Assembly (NCBI RefSeq): GCF_036226665.1
Contig: NZ_CP109007.1
Location: 4,008,501 to 4,072,500, forward strand
Direction of reading: 5' to 3'
DNA length: 64,000 nt
Source: Streptomyces sp. NBC_00691
GTDB lineage: Bacteria; Actinomycetota; Actinomycetes; Streptomycetales; Streptomycetaceae
In this document: positions 58,471 to 64,000 of the stretch, in pieces
Layout of the letters: the number at the start of each line of letters is the position of its first letter
Position numbering within the stretch: position 1 is the stretch's first letter
Translations under genes and position numbers: made by a program
The notes under the pieces: model-generated
Seen by the model: only the letters and a program-made list of their open reading frames with translations
Told to the model about the DNA's origin: nothing
The model's database searches: none

Positions 58471-59952
58471 ATGACTCTGTCCCTGCGATTCGCCGCGGGC
58501 TCGCACAAGGGCATGATCCGCGAGGGCAACGAGGACTCCGGCTACGCCGGCCCCCGTCTGCTCGCCATCGCCGACGGCATGGGCGGCCAGGCCGCCGGTG
58601 AGGTCGCCTCCTCCGAGGTGATCTCCACCCTCGTCACGCTCGACGACGACGTCCCCGGCTCCGACATCCTCACCTCGCTCGGTACGGCGGTGCAGCGCGC
58701 CAACGACCAGCTCCGGATGATGGTCGAGGAGGACCCGCAGCTCGAAGGCATGGGCACCACGCTCACCGCCCTGCTGTGGACCGGCCAGCGGCTCGGTCTG
58801 GTGCACGTCGGCGACTCGCGCGCCTATCTGCTCCGCGACGGTGTGCTGACCCAGATCACCCAGGACCACACCTGGGTCCAGCGGCTCGTCGACGAGGGCC
58901 GGATCACCGAGGAAGAGGCCACCACCCACCCGCAGCGCTCGCTCCTCATGCGCGCGCTCGGCAGTGGCGACCACGTCGAACCCGATCTCTCCATCCGTGA
59001 GGTCCGGGCCGGCGACCGCTACCTGATCTGCTCCGACGGCCTGTCCGGCGTGGTCTCGCACCAGACGCTCGAAGACACCCTCGCCAGCTACCAGGGCCCG
59101 CAGGAGACCGTGCAGGAGCTGATCCAGCTCGCCCTGCGCGGCGGCGGCCCCGACAACATCACGGTGATCGTCGCCGACGTCCTGGACGTCGACGGCGGCG
59201 ACACCCTCGCCGGTCACCTCAGCGACACCCCGGTCATCGTGGGCGCGGTCGCGGAGAACCAGGCCGCCCAGCTGAACGACGGCGGGGCGATGCAGACCCC
59301 GGCCGGCCGCGCCTCCGGACTCGGCCGCCCGGCCCCGCACCAGCAGCCGCCCGCCGGCGGGTTCGGCCCGCCCGGAAGCGGCGAAGGCCACGGCTACGGC
59401 GGAATGCCCCCGCAGGGCTCCTTCGAGTCGTACACCGAAGACGACTTCGTGAAGCCGCGCAAGGGCCGCAAGTGGCTGAAGCGCTCCTTCTTCCTGATCC
59501 TCGTCCTCGCGGTCATCGGCGGCGGCCTGTACGGCGGCTGGCGCTGGACGCAGACCCAGTACTTCGTCGGGTCCAAGGACCAGCACGTGGCGCTCTACCA
59601 GGGCATCAGCCAGGACCTGGCCTGGGTCTCGCTGTCGAAGGTCGAGAAGGACCACCCCGAGATCGAACTCAAGTACCTCCCCGCGTACCAGCAGAAGCAG
59701 GTCGAGGACACGATCACGGGCGGCAGCCTCGCCAAGGCCGAGACGAAGATCGCCGAGCTGGCCGTGCAGGCCTCGGCCTGCAAGAAGACCGCGGAGCGCC
59801 GCGCGGCCGCCGAGAAGGCGGCCGACCAGGCGAGCAAGCCCCCGGCCGACCCCGCCACCCCTGACTCCAAGCCCACCACAGCCGCTCCGACCCCGGGTCC
59901 CACCCTCACCGCGGAGGAGCAGAAGCTGGCCTCGAACTGCGGCAAGCAGTAA
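58471..59952 (+). CDS. pstP: PP2C-type Ser/Thr phosphatase PstP
   Basis: A 493-residue membrane phosphatase. The N-terminal PP2C domain has AGSHKGMIREGNEDSGYAGPRLLAIADGMGGQAAGEVAS (metal-binding Asp/Gly), VHVGDSRAYLL and CSDGLSGVVS. A Pro/Gly-rich linker, one transmembrane helix (about 350-372) and a short external tail follow. It reverses phosphorylation by the PknB-type kinases. ATG 58471 is likely; GTG 58420 upstream is an alternative start for an N-terminal extension. Confidence 0.92.
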   Translation: MTLSLRFAAGSHKGMIREGNEDSGYAGPRLLAIADGMGGQAAGEVASSEVISTLVTLDDDVPGSDILTSLGTAVQRANDQLRMMVEEDPQLEGMGTTLTALLWTGQRLGLVHVGDSRAYLLRDGVLTQITQDHTWVQRLVDEGRITEEEATTHPQRSLLMRALGSGDHVEPDLSIREVRAGDRYLICSDGLSGVVSHQTLEDTLASYQGPQETVQELIQLALRGGGPDNITVIVADVLDVDGGDTLAGHLSDTPVIVGAVAENQAAQLNDGGAMQTPAGRASGLGRPAPHQQPPAGGFGPPGSGEGHGYGGMPPQGSFESYTEDDFVKPRKGRKWLKRSFFLILVLAVIGGGLYGGWRWTQTQYFVGSKDQHVALYQGISQDLAWVSLSKVEKDHPEIELKYLPAYQQKQVEDTITGGSLAKAETKIAELAVQASACKKTAERRAAAEKAADQASKPPADPATPDSKPTTAAPTPGPTLTAEEQKLASNCGKQ

Positions 59953-59978
59953 GCACCCGTAGGGGGCCTTTCACCACC

Positions 59979-61418
59979 ATGAGCGTTGTCACCAACACGA
60001 CCACCATCGGCGCGATCGAGGCGCCGAGCCGCCGCAACACCGAGCTGGCGCTGCTGGCGTTCGCCGTAGCCATCCCGGTGTTCGCCTACCTCAACGTGGG
60101 CCTGGCCATGGACGGCAAGGTCCCGGCCGGCATGCTCGGGTACGGACTCGGCCTGGGGCTGCTCGCCGCCGTCGCCCACCTCGTGGTGCGCAAGTGGGCG
60201 CCCTACTCGGACCCGCTGCTGCTGCCCCTGGCGACCCTGCTCAACGGCATGGGCCTGGTGCTGATCTGGCGGCTCGACCAGTCGCCGCGGCTGATCGCCA
60301 CGTCGATGCGCCGCTACGGCACCTTCAACCCCGACGCGCCCAGCCAGATGATGTACTCGGCGATCGGCATCGCCATGTTCGTGGGTGTGCTGCTGCTCCT
60401 GAAGGACCACCGCGTCCTGCAGCGCTACACGTACATCTCCATGGTGGTCTCGCTCATCCTGCTGCTGCTCCCGCTGGTCCCCGGCCTCGGCGCGGATGTC
60501 TTCGGCGCCAAGATCTGGATCCGGATCGGCGGCTTCTCCATCCAGCCCGGTGAGTTCGCCAAGCTGGTCCTCGCGGTGTTCTTCTCCGGCTACCTGATGG
60601 TGAAGCGGGACGCGCTGGCCCTGGCCAGCCGCCGCTTCATGGGGCTCTACCTGCCGCGCGGTCGCGACCTCGGCCCGATCATCACGATCTGGGCGGTCAG
60701 CCTCCTCATCCTGGTCTTCGAGAACGACCTCGGTACGTCGCTGCTGTTCTTCGGCATGTTCGTGATCATGCTGTACGTGGCGACGGAGCGGACCAGCTGG
60801 ATCGTCATGGGTCTGCTGATGGCGGTCGCCGGTGCGGCGGTCGTCGGCTCCACGGCCAGCCACGTGAAGTCCCGTGTGGCGGCCTGGCTCGACCCCTTCG
60901 GCTGCCTGGAGACGGCCACCGACCAGAACATGCTGAACGCCTGTGACCAGATGACGCAGGTGCTGATGTCCTTCGGCTCCGGCGGCATCCTCGGCACCGG
61001 CCTCGGTCAGGGCAACTCCGACCTGATCCAGTTCGCCGCCAACTCCGACTTCATCTTCGCCACCGTCGGCGAGGAGCTCGGACTGGCCGGCGTCATGGTC
61101 TTCCTGCTTCTCTACGGCCTGATCGTCGAGCGCGGCATCCGCACCTCCCTCGCCGCCCGCGATCCCTTCGGCAAGCTGCTGGCGATGGGCCTCTCCGGCG
61201 CGTTCGCGCTCCAGATCTTCGTCGTCGCCGGCGGTGTGATGGGGCTCATCCCGCTCACCGGTATGACCATGCCGTTCCTCGCGTACGGCGGATCCTCGGT
61301 GATCGCCAACTGGGCTCTGATCGGCATCCTGATCCGGATCAGCGACACGGCGCGCCGCCCCGCGCCCGCGCCCGCCCCGTCCCCCGACGCCGAGATGACC
61401 CAGGTGGTCCGTCCGTGA
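59979..61418 (+). CDS. rodA: FtsW/RodA/SpoVE-family peptidoglycan polymerase
   Basis: A 479-residue SEDS protein with about ten membrane helices. Conserved segments include WIRIGGFSIQPGEFAKLVLAVFFSGYL, LVFENDLGTSLLFFGMF, GLGQGNSDLIQFAANSDFIFATVGEELGL and GLIPLTGMTMPFLAYGGSS. It polymerises lipid II together with a class B PBP, here PbpA. It is coupled to pbpA by a GTGA overlap. The mycobacterial counterpart in this cluster is RodA. Confidence 0.93.
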   Translation: MSVVTNTTTIGAIEAPSRRNTELALLAFAVAIPVFAYLNVGLAMDGKVPAGMLGYGLGLGLLAAVAHLVVRKWAPYSDPLLLPLATLLNGMGLVLIWRLDQSPRLIATSMRRYGTFNPDAPSQMMYSAIGIAMFVGVLLLLKDHRVLQRYTYISMVVSLILLLLPLVPGLGADVFGAKIWIRIGGFSIQPGEFAKLVLAVFFSGYLMVKRDALALASRRFMGLYLPRGRDLGPIITIWAVSLLILVFENDLGTSLLFFGMFVIMLYVATERTSWIVMGLLMAVAGAAVVGSTASHVKSRVAAWLDPFGCLETATDQNMLNACDQMTQVLMSFGSGGILGTGLGQGNSDLIQFAANSDFIFATVGEELGLAGVMVFLLLYGLIVERGIRTSLAARDPFGKLLAMGLSGAFALQIFVVAGGVMGLIPLTGMTMPFLAYGGSSVIANWALIGILIRISDTARRPAPAPAPSPDAEMTQVVRP

Positions 61419-62881
61419 ACAAGCCGCTGCGACGGGTCGCGATCTTCTGCGGCCTGCTCATCCTCGCCCTGCTCGTGCGCGACAACTGGCTCCAGTTCGT
61501 CCGTGCCGACGAGCTGAACGCCCACCCGAAGAACACCCGCGTCCGGATCGAGCGCTACGCCAACGAGCGCGGCAACATCATCGTCGACGGCAAGCCCATC
61601 ACCGGCTCGGTCGACTCCGGAGACGAGTACTTCAAGTTCAAGCGCACCTACACCGACGGCCCCATGTGGGCCCCGGTCACCGGTTACGCCTCGCAGGCCT
61701 ACGACGCCAACCAGATCGAGAAGATCGAGGACGGCATCCTCACCGGCAACGACGACCGGCTCTTCTTCGACCGCACGCTCGCCATGTTCACCGGCGACAA
61801 GAAGAAGGGCGGCGACGTCGTCACCACCCTCAACGGGGCCGCGCAGAAGGCCGCCTTCGAGGGTCTCGGCAACAAGACCGGCGCCGTCGTGGCGATCGAG
61901 CCGTCGACCGGCAAGATCCTGGCGCTCGCGTCCACCCCCTCGTACGACCCCTCCTCGTTCGCCGGCTACTCCGGGAAGGACGAGAAGGCCTGGCTGGCCC
62001 TGGAGAAGGACAAGAACAAGCCGAAGCAGAACCGCGCGATCCGTGAGATCTACCCGCCCGGTTCCGTCTTCAAGGTCGTGACCGCCGCCGCCGCGCTGGA
62101 GAACGGCAAGGTCAAGGACATCAACGCGGCGACCGACACCCCCGAGGGCTGGAAGATCCCCCTCTCCAACCGGGAGATGGTCAACCACGCCAAGGGCTGC
62201 GCCAACGCCAGCCTGAAGCGTGCCCTCGACATCTCCTGCAACTCGGTCTTCGCGAAGCTCGGCGACGACGTCGGCCGCGACAAGATGGTCGAGATGGCCG
62301 AGAAGTTCGGTTTCAACGCCGAGCAGTTCACCCCGGTCCGTTCCTCCGCCTCGGTCTTCGACAAGACGGCCGACCGCGGTGGAAACGCGCTCTCCTCCAT
62401 CGGCCAGTTCAACACCGCGACCACCCCGCTCCAGATGGCGATGGTCACAGCGGCGATCGCCAACGACGGCAAGCTGATGAAGCCGTACATGATCGACGAG
62501 CTGCGCGCCCCCAACGTCGACCTGCTCAAGAAGACCGAGCCGGAGGAGATGAGCCGCCCGGTCTCGCAGGAGAACGCGCAGCTGCTCCAGCAGATGATGG
62601 AGAGCGTCGTCACCAACGGCACCGGCGGCAACGCCGACCTGAACATGGACGGCGTCAAGGTCGGCGGCAAGACGGGTACGGCCCAGCACGGCGACAAGAA
62701 CGCGAAGCGCCCGTACGCCTGGTTCATCTCGTACGCGAAGACCGCCGAGGGCTCCCCGGTCGCGGTCGCCGTGATCGTGGAGGACTCGGCGGGCACCTCG
62801 CGTGAGGACATCAGCGGTGGCGGTCTCGCCGCCCCGATCGCGAAGGCCGTGATGAAGGCGGTTCTGAAGACCCGGGGCTGA
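61415..62881 (+). CDS. pbpA: Class B penicillin-binding protein PbpA
   Basis: A 488-residue protein. A short N-terminal signal anchor is followed by the PBP dimer-type region and the transpeptidase domain. The catalytic triad motifs are complete: SVFK (Ser217-Lys220), SCN (274-276) and KTG (419-421). It cross-links peptidoglycan as the partner of RodA. Start GTG 61415 overlaps the rodA stop. A hairpin in the 155-base gap before pknB may attenuate downstream transcription. Confidence 0.94.
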   Translation: MNKPLRRVAIFCGLLILALLVRDNWLQFVRADELNAHPKNTRVRIERYANERGNIIVDGKPITGSVDSGDEYFKFKRTYTDGPMWAPVTGYASQAYDANQIEKIEDGILTGNDDRLFFDRTLAMFTGDKKKGGDVVTTLNGAAQKAAFEGLGNKTGAVVAIEPSTGKILALASTPSYDPSSFAGYSGKDEKAWLALEKDKNKPKQNRAIREIYPPGSVFKVVTAAAALENGKVKDINAATDTPEGWKIPLSNREMVNHAKGCANASLKRALDISCNSVFAKLGDDVGRDKMVEMAEKFGFNAEQFTPVRSSASVFDKTADRGGNALSSIGQFNTATTPLQMAMVTAAIANDGKLMKPYMIDELRAPNVDLLKKTEPEEMSRPVSQENAQLLQQMMESVVTNGTGGNADLNMDGVKVGGKTGTAQHGDKNAKRPYAWFISYAKTAEGSPVAVAVIVEDSAGTSREDISGGGLAAPIAKAVMKAVLKTRG

Positions 62882-62923
62882 CGTCCCGGCCCCGTACGTG
62901 CCAGGTACCGGTCAGGTATCAGC

Positions 62924-62960
62924 TACCGGCCCCGGGCAGATCGTCTTCCCGGGGCCGGTA
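62924..62960 (+). terminator. Hairpin between pbpA and pknB
   Basis: A perfect 13-bp stem (62924-62936 with 62948-62960) and an 11-base loop lie 43 bases past the pbpA stop. It may be a terminator or attenuator. Confidence 0.6.
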
Positions 62961-63036
62961 CCGTATCCGCGAACAGCACACACCGCCGGACCACCCATGG
63001 GTGCGGTCGGGACAGACGGAGAGGGCTGGATTAGCT

Positions 63037-64000
63037 ATGGAAGAGCCGCGTCGCCTCGGCGGCCGGTACGAGCTGGGCTCGGTGCTCGGCCGTGGTGGCA
63101 TGGCCGAGGTGTACCTCGCCCAGGACACCCGGCTCGGCCGCACCGTCGCCGTGAAGACGCTGCGGGCCGACCTGGCCCGTGACCCGTCCTTCCAGGCCCG
63201 GTTCCGCCGTGAGGCACAGTCCGCCGCCTCGCTGAACCACCCGGCGATCGTCGCGGTCTACGACACCGGCGAGGACTACGTCGACAACGTCTCCATCCCG
63301 TACATCGTGATGGAGTACGTCGACGGGTCGACCCTCCGTGAGCTGCTGCACTCCGGGCGCAAGCTGCTGCCCGAGCGCACCCTCGAGATGACGGTCGGCA
63401 TCCTCCAGGCGCTGGAGTACTCGCACCGCGCCGGCATCGTGCACCGTGACATCAAGCCGGCGAACGTCATGCTGACGCGCACCGGCCAGGTCAAGGTCAT
63501 GGACTTCGGCATCGCGCGCGCCATGGGCGACTCCGGCATGACCATGACGCAGACCGCCGCGGTGATCGGCACGGCCCAGTACCTCTCCCCCGAGCAGGCC
63601 AAGGGCGAGCAGGTCGACGCCCGCTCCGACCTGTACTCCACGGGCTGCCTGCTGTACGAGCTCCTCACCGTGCGTCCCCCGTTCATCGGAGACTCCCCGG
63701 TCGCGGTCGCGTACCAGCACGTCCGCGAGGAGCCTCAGCCGCCGAGCAACTTCGACCACGAGATCACGCCCGAGATGGACGCCATCGTCCTCAAGGCGCT
63801 GGTCAAGGACCCCGACTACCGGTACCAGTCCGCCGACGAGATGCGCGCGGACATCGAGGCCTGCCTCGACGGTCAGCCGGTCGCGGCCGCCGCCGCGATG
63901 GGCATGGGGATGGGCATGGCGGGCGCGCCCGCGTACGGCGGGGGCTACGGCGGCTACCCGGAGGACCAGCCGACGACGGCGCTGCGTCAGGCCGACCCGG
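63037..64000 (+). CDS. pknB: PknB-type Ser/Thr protein kinase, N-terminal part (truncated by window end)
   Basis: The first ~321 residues of a Hanks kinase: Gly-loop LGRGGMAEV, Lys40 in VAVKTL, Asp138 in HRDIKPAN, DFG at 156-158, and TMTQTAAVIGTAQYLSPEQ as the activation loop with Thr phosphorylation sites. The frame is open at the window end, where a Gly/Ala-rich juxtamembrane region begins. By position after the FHA/PstP/RodA/PbpA genes it is the PknB counterpart, expected to continue with a membrane helix and several PASTA repeats. ATG 63037. Confidence 0.93.
   Translation, partial: MEEPRRLGGRYELGSVLGRGGMAEVYLAQDTRLGRTVAVKTLRADLARDPSFQARFRREAQSAASLNHPAIVAVYDTGEDYVDNVSIPYIVMEYVDGSTLRELLHSGRKLLPERTLEMTVGILQALEYSHRAGIVHRDIKPANVMLTRTGQVKVMDFGIARAMGDSGMTMTQTAAVIGTAQYLSPEQAKGEQVDARSDLYSTGCLLYELLTVRPPFIGDSPVAVAYQHVREEPQPPSNFDHEITPEMDAIVLKALVKDPDYRYQSADEMRADIEACLDGQPVAAAAAMGMGMGMAGAPAYGGGYGGYPEDQPTTALRQADP

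Overview
The window is a gene-dense, very GC-rich segment (roughly 70% or more by eye) of a Streptomyces-type actinobacterial chromosome. Support comes from GTG and TTG starts, many ATGA/GTGA stop-start overlaps, a mycothiol-dependent isomerase-family enzyme, a Bpa-type proteasome activator, and the FHA-FHA-PP2C-RodA-PBP-PknB cell-wall signalling cluster. Two perfect 14-bp ParB sites (GTTTCACGTGAAAC) and several DnaA-type boxes suggest the core chromosome arm near oriC. From memory, the gene order resembles the S. coelicolor SCO38xx region; this was not checked by alignment.

Layout. 1-4.4 kb: small membrane proteins, a LURP-one-like protein, and a divergent pair (cystathionine gamma-synthase-like enzyme and MocR regulator). 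4.5-8.1 kb: a cassette of four poorly characterised genes with a WXG100-like secreted protein at its centre. 8.2-12 kb: nitrilase-family hydrolase, DinB-fold enzyme, and a GntR-MFS pair. 12-16 kb: first branched-chain keto-acid dehydrogenase operon (E1a-E1b-E2), facing an orphan NarL-type response regulator. 17-22 kb: FMN-binding protein, phosphotransferase, and two divergent membrane Ser/Thr kinases. 22-28 kb: a wall/membrane-anchored Pro/Ser-rich protein, a PadR-ABC-FtsX transporter cassette, and Bpa. 28-33 kb: quinone oxidoreductase and a MobA-like/MoeA/K+ channel operon. 33-37 kb: second keto-acid dehydrogenase operon with a divergent Lrp regulator. 37-41.6 kb: TetR, 3-hydroxyacyl-CoA dehydrogenase and PaaN. 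41.7-44.5 kb: a DUF5819-HTTM-TrmH operon. 44.6-48.3 kb: paaABCDE phenylacetyl-CoA epoxidase. 48.4-55.2 kb: acyl-CoA dehydrogenase, rhodanese, J-domain-like protein, DUF2252 protein, and an unusual histidine kinase with its response regulator. 55.2-56.3 kb: an aldo/keto reductase remnant, initiator tRNA and tRNA-Leu. 56.9-64 kb: the FHA/PstP/RodA/PbpA/PknB operon, which runs off the window.

How it works together. Two branched-chain keto-acid dehydrogenases supply branched acyl-CoA starters for lipid or polyketide synthesis. The paa genes degrade phenylacetate. A 14-bp palindrome ACCGA-N4-TCGGT occurs at three places: the bkd2/Lrp intergenic region, the paaH/paaN divergent promoter, and the paaA promoter. 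This predicts one TetR regulon, most simply controlled by the TetR encoded behind the hydroxyacyl-CoA dehydrogenase. The last 7 kb encodes elongation/division peptidoglycan synthesis and the phospho-signalling that controls it.

Most unusual items: the WXG-like cassette, the DUF5819-HTTM pair (possibly SdpAB-like), a histidine kinase with an extra C-terminal membrane anchor and extracytoplasmic tail, a parS site carrying a GTGA stop-start junction, and four genes whose stop codons sit in short repeated tails.
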